64,000 bases of DNA from NCBI GenBank assembly GCA_030704615.1, contig CM060733.1, forward strand, positions 46,626,001 through 46,690,000, read 5' to 3'. Source of the stretch: Takakia lepidozioides (lineage: Eukaryota > Streptophyta > Takakiopsida > Takakiales > Takakiaceae). The notes beneath the pieces are model-generated. The model ran no database searches and was not told where the DNA came from. It was given only the letters and a program-made list of their open reading frames with translations. Shown here in pieces: positions 31,742 to 43,000 of this stretch (within the stretch, counting starts at the first letter, position 1; each line of letters starts with the position of its first letter). The translations under genes and the position numbers were made by a program.

Positions 31742-34700
31742 GTGGTAGTCAAGCTGGAGAGGGTTCCTTCTACAATACGAAAGAGAAGAAAGTCTCTTTA
31801 TTTTATTTCCCTTAGAGAGAGACGCAGAGCAAGAGAGCAAATGACGAGGCGTCGTTTGTTGGAGAACACAAGGCCAAGGCAGCATGTGAACGTGGAGACT
31901 AATTCAAAAGAGCAGACCGAGATTGAGGCAGCGGCTGTGACACAGTCGGCGATAACAGTGCGCGTTGGAAACCAGCCTGTGGATGTCGAGATGACTCGCA
32001 GGGAAACTGAAGGAGGTGGAAGTACGAGGAATGCTGAACCGGGAGAAGGTCCAGAAACCCTAGAGCACACAGAAATTCCAGCAGATGTGAGAGGGAAGAT
32101 GAAAGCTGCAAAAGGGGATCCAATTTCAAAACCTAAGAAGGCGCCATCAAGTTTTCTCTAACTTATATTTCATTGTTGAAGATCTGCGTAGAGATTGAGT
32201 GGAATGTCCCAGAAAGGGATTGTCGCTACCGACCATCACCATGAAACAACGGTGATTTGCTTTCTACTCCTCTGTTAAGGGTTTACCGCACAATGAATGG
32301 GTGACTGACGGTACCGTCATTCACTGTTGTTCAGATCATACAGTCTGTCTGATTGCCTTTCAAGTAGTCATTCCTCTTCCCTTCTTTAGTAGGAACATGT
32401 CATTGAAGTCTACTGAATTGCGAGCGTCGTCAACGCCATTCCATACTCCTCATGAAATTTATGTACCTATGTGTTTGAAGAGAGAGTGAGGGTCGACATA
32501 TTCAGTCATAATGTTTTGCAATGCATTTTCTTTGTTTGAGGTTGAGCAGATAGAGAAGTGGAAAGGCGGTACCGCCAATCAAAGATTTGAAGACCATACT
32601 GTAGATTCAGGTAGAGTATCGATTGGAAAGTACTCTCGACATAGACAAGAAATAGTGAATGCTTGCGACGTTCATCACAATGGAGTCAATCTGAATAATC
32701 TGCACTTACTGTCCGCCCTAAACTATACTGAATGTCGTTGCCGCCAATCACTTACACATATATGTCATTGCACAACACCGATCCGGCAGGTCCTTGTCTT
32801 TTGTGATTGTCGTTAACGCCGTTCACTCTTGCTCAAAACCTTTCTGTTCTTGTGTCCCTAGAATCATAGTGTTTTGTTTTAAATTCGGCAGGATCAGCTT
32901 TGCTTGTGTAGATGGTTCTGAATTTGTTTCACACCATTTATTGTGAGTTGAGACGAGATAGAGTGATGGTCATTACCGCCGTTCACTATTTGCACATTAC
33001 TCAGTCAGATTTGAATGACATCGTGCAGAAAACTATGAGGTCCAAGCCTACAGGATCAGAGGGGAAAGGATCTGGAGATGGGGACGAGTCTGGAAAAAGC
33101 TCAGAGAATAACGATGAAGCAGATGAATCTGAAGTGCACTACCTTGACAAGGTGAAAGAACTCATGTCATTCCATAAGGTAAACTCTCAGGAGGTTATAA
33201 GGGACATGCTCGTATCTGGAGGGCGTCTGGACATCCCTCTGTGCCGGATGATATCTATGCGTGTTGTGCGTCCACCTCTTTCCCATGACATAATAAAATT
33301 GGAGAGTGATTTCGTGCATTGATACAGACTTGGTGCACAAGTTTTTTATGTGTTACTGACGGATATAAATGGGAAAAGCAGATTAGTGTCTCCAGAGATC
33401 AGTGATACCTGGGATGAGTGCTGGAAAGATGCTAATGAGGAGTTCGAGCTAGGCCTCATGATGGGAAAGAACACCCAACAATTCTGCAACCACATATTCT
33501 ACGTCTGGGACGGCAACTACCGATTGCAGGCATGGATGGGATACATTCAGAAACATCATGCGAAAGACAAAGACAAGCATGTTGCTATGGATGCAATGGT
33601 TTTGGATCCCGAAAACGACATCGCTAGGCTTCTTACAGCTATGCACGACGTGAACAAGTAAGTCATCCTAGAGACTTCATTCCCTCTGTAGTGTCTTGTT
33701 AATCCCAAAAAAACAGTGTTAAGGAATGCAATGTTTCCAATGTTTTTGCAGATCGACAGAGAAATCGCATGTGACAACAAGCTTGGTCCACACACTATTC
33801 CGAATTCAGAGGATTGGTCTGATGAAGCTGGATGATTTTCGGACAGTACTCCCCCCCAATATAATCAAGAAGTGCAAAACATGAAGAGCTGCATGCACTT
33901 GGTATTCTTTGATTCGAGAGGCGTTTCTGCAGTACATGTATGCGGTAAGCCCGAGTCTGTACTTAGTTTACTTTTCGAATACATGTTTGTAGTCCCTTCG
34001 GTGCTAATCACTATTTGAATCAATGCAGCAAGAACTGACAGAGGCAGCTGAGAAGGGAAAATCCGAATATTACCGCACTACACCAAATGAACTAAGGACA
34101 TCAAAGGGTGTGGAAGCAGCAATAAAAAAGGAGTTTGAAATGCGAAGAACCAAATTGATGTCCGCCTTCGGAAAGCAGCTTAGAATAGTAGATCCTGGAC
34201 TTGGTTCTGAGTTCCTTCAGCAGATCAAATCTCACTATGACAAGCATGTGCATCCGGAGATGCAGCAGGAGAAATTGCACCGGCTGGCCATATCCATGGT
34301 CGACCCACAAACAAAAATAAGGTGGCTGGAGATATGGAACTCAGATCAGACAGTAAAGGACTTGAATCAGTTCCCAAAGAGCACCATACAGCCTGGCACA
34401 AATGTAGAAGGAATCAGTGATTTGGTGTTTGATAACTGGCTCCACAAGGCTACATTTTGGAGTCAGGTGTGTATTCAAATAAGCCATTTTCTTTTCTTCA
34501 ATTATGTGATGAGTATCTTATTTGCAATACTGACAAATATACAATTTGCAGCTCGAAAAGCGCGCCGTCATTGTGCTGGATCAGACTTTGAAGGACTTGA
34601 ACATTTCGATTGTTCCCCTCCCCAAATGTCATTGGAGGCATACATAAGGAAGTGGAGAGGTCTCACCTGGAGATACTGTTTTTTCCGGGAGTTCTCCAAA

Positions 34701-34778
34701 GATGGTAACATTTTACGGTCCAATGACTTTGACAGTCAGGTTGGAGGAGAGTGGGCCATGATGCGAGTTGTGTACAGG
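31742..34778 (+). pseudogene. Unidentified multi-exon element gene (locus B accessory gene)
   Basis: A first basic/acidic frame (31742-32161) contains REQMTRRRLLENTRPRQ and ends GKMKAAKGDPISKPKKAP. After about 870 bp holding palindromes come exons 33029-33657, 33752-33944, 34029-34466 and 34552-34778, all with GT-AG borders. Landmarks are DKVKELMSFHKVNSQEVIRD, HIFYVWDGNYRLQAWMGY, LVHTLFRIQRIGLMKLDDF, FLQQIKSHYDKHVHPEMQQ, IWNSDQTVKDLNQFP, LEKRAVIVLDQTLKDLNISI and RKWRGLTWRYCFFREFSKD. In-frame TGA at 33320 and 33882 and a frameshift near 34625 show decay. I do not recognise the protein. By position (head-to-head with a MULE transposase, palindromes on both sides) it matches the methyltransferase-like gene of locus A, but the two share no sequence I can align, so a common family is only a guess. 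Confidence 0.55.
32217..32984. repeat. Palindrome array B, 5-prime side (8 units)
   Basis: Eight 20-bp imperfect palindromes of pattern GAATGNCGNNNNCGNCATTC lie at 32217, 32303, 32422, 32561, 32657, 32730, 32805 and 32965 (starts). Examples are GACTGACGGTACCGTCATTC, GAAAGGCGGTACCGCCAATC and GATTGTCGTTAACGCCGTTC. Spacing is 73-160 bp, less regular than array A. The array lies between the first frame and the main exons of the accessory gene, so it is intronic or is the true promoter region. Confidence 0.75.
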
Positions 34779-34859
34779 TGCAATATCATACTGGAAACTC
34801 TACTGCACTTTTTGGGAAATAATTTGGCTTCATAAGGATTGTAATCATAGATCCAAATT

Positions 34860-35207
34860 GAATGTCGTTGACGACATTCACTTCTTTGTCTGAGTCATTC
34901 TTAAGCGAGAATTTGAATTCACCTGGATTAGAAGCTTATGGTGTAATTATAGTGTCCCTGATTAGAATTGATAATGTCCCTGAATGGCGTTGACGACATT
35001 CACATCCCGAGTTGTTAAGAGGTCCTCATAGTTATGTAAGTTTTTGTAATGTCCATAGAGTTTACAGTGAGGGTTCTTCACTCCAGTTTGCTGAATGTCA
35101 ATGCAGACATTCAGTTGTTCTGCAATGCTTATGCCTCTTGCGAGAAATCTTGAGGCTTAATTAGCTGTGTTATCAGAGATCCAAAGTGAATGTCGTTGAC
35201 AACATTC
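34860..35207. repeat. Palindrome array B, 3-prime side (4 units)
   Basis: Units at 34860 (GAATGTCGTTGACGACATTC), 34982, 35093 and 35188, spaced 122, 111 and 95 bp. The first and last are embedded in a direct repeat of about 95 bp (34848-34942 and 35173-35270), so the array also grew by duplication. It follows the last recognisable exon of the accessory gene. Confidence 0.8.
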
Positions 35208-35574
35208 ACTTCTATGTCTGTGTCATTCACCAGCGACAATTTGAATTTACATGGAGTAGGAGCTATGTTCAATGCTTCAGCGCCATGAGATCTTGGGTTC
35301 AATCTCCAGCTCCATGATACCTTGGCTAAGTTCATTAATAAAATGTTTGAAGATGCCAATACTTGCCAGGTAGCTGAATAGTACTTTCACCCCATTAAAT
35401 TTTACCCATTTTCTTCTACCAGTTTATTTAGAGTATTTTTGTTTGTTTTTTTGTGTTTAGTGAAAACTAACAAAATCGTTGGATTTTAGTTCAAATATGT
35501 GAATAGACTGCTATTTAATCTACCGGACTGATAAAATATTTTAAATCTAATTAAATTAAACAAATATATTTTAA

Positions 35575-35760
35575 AAATAGAACCGGAACCTAACCGGAAC
35601 CGATGGTTTTTATCAGCAACTAACCGGTAACCGGAACCGCCCCCATGTTTTAAAAGTTGGATCCGGAACCGGCTCAATAAAAAAACCGGAACCGTCTCTT
35701 GAAATAATTGTGGAACCGGAACCGAAGGTTCCTTCACAAATGCAAGAACCGCCCAACACT
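35575..35760. repeat. Interspersed (A)ACCGGAACC repeats
   Basis: At least eleven copies of CCGGAACC or CCGGTAACC in about 180 bp, with irregular spacers. No coding sequence. A separate run of CGACCGAACG (about three copies, 35907-35940) follows. Confidence 0.7.
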
Positions 35761-37030
35761 GGTGTCATCCCTGTTTTAGGGCAGAAAAAGCCTAGGCCCG
35801 GAGGTCATGCTCGTAAATTGTGGCTACATTCATGCACAAACAACAGACCCACATTTCCTTTCCACGTGGCTCCATCTCAAGCTAATCTGCCACTTGGCGA
35901 CTTCGACGAGCGACCGAACGCGACCGAACGCGACCGAACCGAACGTCGAGGGGGAGGCGAACGAGCATCCCGCCGACAAGTGGCACAATACACGACCAGG
36001 ACCCGATCCTCCCCGGCATATTCGTTTCCACATGTGCACTTATCATGCAATCAAATGCCGTGGACTTTGATAATGCGCACTACACCCCTACCTATCTACT
36101 TATCAACCAATCACATATTGCAGGCGTAGATAAGCCGCACTCCACCTCTTCCTACCACGGTGCCTTTTGGGGCCATCCAAAGGGCGGAGCATGAGGAGGC
36201 GCCACGTTGCATCATGTCTCCTTCTGCACGTCAAACATGCGTCAGCGGTAGGGTTGGTGTGAGGCATATCCGTCGGATATACCGTCGACATCCATTCTGC
36301 AGTTTTAGTGCTCTGCCCACGTGGCTCAGCTCAGCCCATTGATGCGGAGAGGCGTATAGGTGGCATCATCTGGGTGGTTAATGGTAAGGTGAGAGCGGGA
36401 AAGACTGCCCTGGTCGGACCGGATTTGAAAACAAAGTCGGGCCTGGTGCTGTATATTGAGCTGCTGCGATTCCTGTCTGCGTGCCTTTGGAATCAAGCTC
36501 ATGATTTGATCTGCTGCATTCTCTGCTTCTGGACTTGGCGCTTTCTATCGCTGTGTCTCCAACCTTGCCGTGCTCATGTGCTGCTCAAAAAGAGTTTGTG
36601 AGGTCTAAAAGTTCAGTGAAAGAGTCTGGATGGACTTCTATCGAGTGATCGGGATGGACTAGGGTGCGCGCGAGCGTGTCTGTGGTGATAATGAGGTACT
36701 ACACGAGCGGTACCATGCGGTGAGGCTGGATGTTTGGGAAGAGAGGACGCGTTCGAAGAGTATGGATAGGGTGGATTGGGAGAGGTTGCAGTGAGGAATT
36801 GCTTCTGCGTCAGTTCATTCTTACGCAGCTCGTTCATTCTGAGGAATTTCAACAAATGTGATCAGGCAGTTAAGGCGAATGGATTGGAGAGGGGCTTAAG
36901 CTGTGGTAAGCAGGGCTTGGAAAATATTTGCCTCTCTCCGTCCACGGTTTCAAATAGATCAGTCACGGATTGCACGACTGAAGAATACTGGAATTCGACT
37001 AGTAACTCTTCGCAGGGTTCCTCAATAAGA
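35761..37030. other. Gene-free stretch ahead of the kinase gene
   Basis: Two similar segments (near 36055-36085 and 36105-36145, gcactacacccctacctatc versus gcactccacctcttcctacc) suggest a small local duplication. The last few hundred bases should hold the promoter and 5-prime UTR of the kinase gene; an upstream in-frame TAG at 36767 limits how far its first exon could extend. No TATA box stands out. Confidence 0.4.
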
Positions 37031-40000
37031 ATGGGGAGCCCTCGCTGGCTAAGAGAGGAACGGATGAAAAGTGAGTCGTCGACTGCTTTCAAAGTGTTGG
37101 AGAGTGTGGTGGTGCGAGTTATTGAGAGCGTGCGGGCAAACGGCTATGGGGAGGACGTTTGCATGCAGCTTCGTGACCACTGTTCTCGCCTGCCGGCTCG
37201 GTATAACCTCTTCTCCCTATGTTTTTGTTCCATCACACAAGTTGTATCTGAAACTCTCTTCCAAACGTGTCGAGCTCATCATATTGTTTTGTTTGGTCTC
37301 TCTCTCCCTTTACCGGTCGCCTACCGTCCTTTGTTTATTTCAAACTAAAGAATTGAACAGAAATTCACTGCCCGGCATTGGATCTCACGATTCATGCATT
37401 GCGTCCTTATGCCGTTAAGTGGTGCGATTCGATCTTGTACAAGATGTCGCGTACAGCGGCCGTGTTGTGTATTCCTTTTTCAGCGATTAACGCTGTCAAT
37501 CAGGTCCGAATCTATGGTGTCCAGCGCACAAAGTTTTCTCGGGAAGTTGCCAGACCTTACAATTAATTCGCTGTTATCGTCCATTTCGGCCACTCATTGT
37601 AACAGTAGCCGAAGTGTACGCATGGTTAATTTCTAGAGTTTGTCCCTCACATGTTCTGTCCAAAGGTGTTGGCGAGTTTAGAGCTTTATCTAACTTCAGA
37701 TGTAAAAAATTGGAGTGACATTGCATGAGATGACAGTCTCTGTTCATGCTCCCATCTTGGAACCAGATGCAGCAAAGAGAGTAAACTTACAATATGATCT
37801 AGGATTTGCATCCTGGTCTTAGCAACTTTGGTTGACATTGCCAGGTTTTGTTCAACAAGTGAACCTATTTTTTCTCTCAGCTAGAACTACTATACTCTAT
37901 ATGACTGGATCTGACCACTGAACTTTGGTTGGTCAACATAGTACTCTATCTCCGAACTAGTCAACTTTAGAAGTTGTTGCCTAGGGGATCTGGCCTTGAT
38001 TTGCTAGCACCATTGTATATGTATGCATAGGTATCTTAACTGAATAGTCCAAAGATGAATTTCTACATCTAGGAGGTTGGTATCTGAGTTGGGTGAACCT
38101 AAATATCTGTGCAAATAATTGTCCTCTCTGCGATCAACTGGGGTGAAGGCGGTATGATAAATATGTGGTCCTTTTTAATCTGCAAGGCATTTGATTTTGG
38201 TAGGGAGTTATCGAGTAGGAATGTGTCAAACAGGATAACTACCCTTGTACAGGCATCAACGTGTAGTTTGCCTTCACCTCCCCCTCCACAGAATAGTAGT
38301 GTATGGCATTGGCAACACCTCAGACCCGGGCAGTTGCTAGTCTCATTCAGTAGATTCCATCGGGGCATTCTGCATCTCAGACAGTGACTGTCGAATTTGT
38401 ACGTCTGGGGCTTTCCTGTATGGGAGCCCTGTTTCTTCATACCTCCCCCCTTCAACAGTTACAAAATCAGAGACAACTTATCTCTCAGATGGATTTTGAT
38501 TAATATGCCTTGAAGCCGCTAACCCCAGGGAACGGTCATTTCAGTACAGCTATGAAGTCCGTAGATGTATTTTTACACCTTTTGAAGATGAGGTTAGAGA
38601 CTCGAGGATGTGTAATTTAGCTTGAGAGATGTGGTTCGACAGAGCCTGGCCTGGAAAAGTTAAAAAAAGGGATGAGTTGTCTTAATTTGCAGGTACACCC
38701 TAAACATTGATGCCGACAGATATGAAGATGTGTTACTTCACATGAACTTGCTTCAAGAGGCTCGTGAAGCTGAAGAGGGTTCTATTGGCAGCAGCACATC
38801 TCATGAACCTGTTGTCCCTCAATTCAATGTACGAAAAGTCCAGCTTTCTTTGGGTTCCCACTCTGAGGATGATTTTAGTAGCAGCACCTGTCCACAGAAT
38901 GACCTTCGATCCAGCTGCTGTGGAATCAAAATCCCCAAACCTGCCTTTGGGTCGAGCACGAATCTGGCAGGCTTGGGGAGCCCAAAAGTCCATCCTTTGA
39001 GAGGTAGCTTCTCTCGCCCGAGATCAGGTCCTCCCCGAGGTACACCTTCTCGAATGACACCACCTGGCAGTCAAGCTTGTTCTATCCCCCGCCCAGCATT
39101 TGGGAACTTCACCAATCCTTTGCATATGGATGACGAAAGCATAGGGTGCAATAGTGACCACGAGGGTGCTGGCCCAGCTTATGGATACGAAATCACGTTA
39201 GCTACCGCAGACAGGCATGGACTATTGAAGTATTTTACGAGGGCAATAAGTAGTATTTCTTGCGAATTGAATATCAAGGTGTGTCTTCATGACCGTGTCA
39301 ATGCCATTAGATTGTCCCAAGTCACAAATATGTTTGAAGATGCATCTGGAAGTGGGGTCACCTTAATCATCTTGGCAATGCTAGTATTGTCCTTAACCAC
39401 GATGAGGAGTTATGTGTTGTGTTGAGGCACTGGGCCACCTTTCATGCCTTGTGTCTGTTCTATCCTGCATTAGATAGTCTATGATTTAGTGATGTCACTG
39501 TTGCTTCAAGTGCATATGAATGTCGATGGCTGGTCCATTTGCAGGAAGCTCACGTGTTCAGCACAACCGATCGAATGGCGTTGGAGGTGTTTGTGGTTGA
39601 AGGATGGGGTGGCGATGAGGTGAGCTTCTTTAAGACCTTTGTTGCCAGCATATTTGCAGAAATGCTGGGTTTATCTGCCATATGATCTCTCTGTTGACAT
39701 ACATCTAGGGGGCATAGTTTCATATCCTAATGATCCTCATGAAAAGATCGAAGATGTTCTGGGGCTGGAAGTGAGCAGAGACTTGTTTCCGAGTCCTGTA
39801 ATATTATGCATTGCGTAGTGTCAGGTAGTGTAGAGCAAGATCACCCGTAATACAAAAGGTATCTTGACCAAATGGTTTTGGCAATCTGAGTTTGCATTCT
39901 AATTATCTTCTGTAAAATGCATATTCAACCTACTTGCATGTACTATTTGTTAGAAACTGGCGGTCATCTGGAGGTTGGTGGCCCTCGTGTCAACTTCAAT

Positions 40001-43000
40001 TTCTCTGGGCTTTCATAGCCTTTTCTTTGAGAGTGTCCTAGAACAGGATTGTGTCTTGTCAAATGGGCACCCTGTACTGACTGGAAGAGGCTAATCAGAT
40101 GTTGAAATGATTTATGACCTTTTGGGTAGCTGCTCCAAAGAATGAATTCTCCAATAGTCTGATCCAAGTCACTTCAGCACCATTTGGTGTTTTCATTCAG
40201 AAAATCATGGTCATAAGTCTTGTTACTTATGCAAGATTTTCTACAAATCTGTGCAGCCTGAGGAACTTGCACGAGAATTACTTTTGGCTTTAAATGACAA
40301 GCTGGGGGAGAGGTCCCCTGAGTGTAGAGCTGCTGAGTTACAGGCAGCTGCTGAAGCTATTCAATATGAAGATTGGGCTGTTGACCATAGCCAGGTGTGT
40401 TTCTCTATTTTATTCTTGTTAGGAGAGGGAGGAACCTGACATCAGTAACTTGTACAAATCAGAAAGTCCCCATATGCAAGTGGAATGTTGTACCACTTTT
40501 TCAAACTGTAAATCCCTTTCCTTCCCTTCTTAGCTGAGGATTTTCCAGGATATAACCTCCAGGGTTCTAATGTGGTTCAAACTGCCAGGCTCCCTCTCTT
40601 TCGCCAGAGAGAGTTCAGTGTTTCCTCGCTCTGCAGTCAGTGTTCCACTTTGACATCGGACTCGAATCAAGCTTTGATACTGTCCGGATGAAGCCGCTTT
40701 CCCTGTCCCAAGGCTAAAGGGTTCAGGATGGTTCCATGTACATGGAGCTTCTATAGTTTCCTTGCTGTATCCTGAGCAGTGTCAGTATGATGGGGTAGGA
40801 CTCACAGACTTGGTATTTGGTAATAATGACAGCTGGTGATAGGTGAAAAGATTGGAAATGGGTCATCAGGCCAAATGTACCGTGGAAAATATCTGAGCCA
40901 AGATGTTGCAATCAAAATCTTTTCACTAGATGGCAACAACATCAACCTAGACTCCGATTCTCTGTCAAGTTTTCCAGCAAAGGAGTGCTTTCAGACATTC
41001 AAGCAAGAGGTTTCTATCATGAGGTAAACCATGCAGGGTATTTTGCCAGTTAGTAATCTGCAATTAGCAACCCCATTCTCGTGGGAATATTTCTAAGTAG
41101 CTCATCCTCAGCTGTGCTTATTGTGGCTTGTCCATTCAACTACTCTTGACCTTTCACATTGGCTTGAACATGACAAATGGTCTTAAAAGTTTATGGATGA
41201 GTCCAGGTTGCTTATTATCTTCCTAGGTGGTTTAACCTGGTTTTCTGTGGGAGTACGTTAATTATGGTACATTGAGATAGTGGCATTGACATGAAACACA
41301 TGCACGTTTTCACAGGCTAGTGAGGCATAAGAACCTGGTGCAGTTCATAGGCGCATGTTCATGGTGGCCCAAGGTTTACATTGTCACAGAACTTATGGCT
41401 GGTGGAAGGTATGTGCATGTTTCCCTCTCTTTTGGTCTCAAAAATCCTCATTATAAATTGTCACACCAGACTCAGTTTGAGACAAGGGCCATTGGACTGG
41501 AAGGATGCAGAAAACAACAGCAAGAATCTGAGTGTTGCCTGCAGGCAAAGTGCCTCATGCAGGCAAGCTGCCAGGGAAGTAAAGAAAGAAAGAAATGAAA
41601 TAACACTGAATTACATCCATGGAAAGCTCACAGAGCTTATGGAACAAGAGAACGCATGAATCAAGAAAAAGCGGGGCCCCCAACAAGGAGCCTAAAACAA
41701 GTATTGTCAATGCATTGTCAGAGATCTAATACCTTGTCCAGATATTCTGCCAAAATGAAATGAAATGGTACCTCATTACGTCCATGGAAAGCTGAAAGAA
41801 AGAAAGGAACCTCATGAAGTACTCGAAGTTTAAAGGGCTGAAATAGTGGAGGAGAGTACTCGTAAAACATTGTTTGCTGTAGCGTTCTGGCCATAGACCC
41901 TGTGGACAGTTTGGGCGGAATGTACTCATGAGACATTGTTTGCTGAGTCTTGTGGCCAAATAGTGGAAGAGAGAAAGGTACAAACAAAGCCATTTTATGT
42001 AGAGTCTCTTTGGCCCAGGAACACACGTAAAGCAAAAACAAGAATTAGAAGTCACTTCAGAAAAATCAAATGACAGCTGATGATGAAGTTCCTCATGCTG
42101 GTAAGCTGCCAGCCACTTCAGGTCAACAATTTTATGGAATGGTGTTGGCATTCTTTGGCTGGAGGGGTACATGCAGTGTGCGAGACTTGTTGGAGAGTAG
42201 GAGGTCTGGCTTGGATGTCCCATCAGCAGTGAAAGTGCTTCGAGATGCTGCCAGGGGCATGGACTTCCTACACAAGTAAGACCGAAAGCTTGAGCTAATC
42301 AAACGATGAAGTCTCTTCATATGACTTCACATCACTTACCCGTATGTTATGTGGAAGCATTGAGTTCTGTACATTCAAGTGGGTCTGCTATGAAAGTTCT
42401 GGCTATCTTTTTCCTTTGAGTTTCCACTGGCTTCATATTCCTGCAGGGAGTTGCAGTTCAGCTAAATAGTTTTCTCTTCATGAGGTTGTCTCAGATACTT
42501 TTTCTTGGGAGAGTTGTTGAAAGGTAGGCTGATCTCACATGAGCCCTTGATGAAGTTCAGAGTCCAAGTCATGTGAGTGTCCCTTGGAATTGGAGTCCTT
42601 CACTGAAGATCTTTCCATGGGGAGATTGGGTTTGTCTGTATGCACCAGTATCCTGTTTTGTCCATATGAGCTCCTAACTCTGAACTGTGGGACAGGAGAG
42701 GAATTGTGCACCGAGATTTGAAGGCTGCAAATTTGCTCATTGATGAACATGATGTAAGCCAACGCATCTTCTCATGTGTCATTTGTCTGTGTGGATTATG
42801 GTGTATGAAAGAGAGATGGTGAATTTTGGAGGAGATTGAAGCACTGGTTAGTGCTTCAAATGATTTTTTATTGGTCTTGCTAGAAAAATATGACAGTGAT
42901 AGCAACCTCTGATCTGGAGTTAACTCAAAGATATTGACAGAGAGCTTTACTGTTCACAAGCTGCAGTACTAAGACTTGAGATCTAAATGATATGGGAGAA

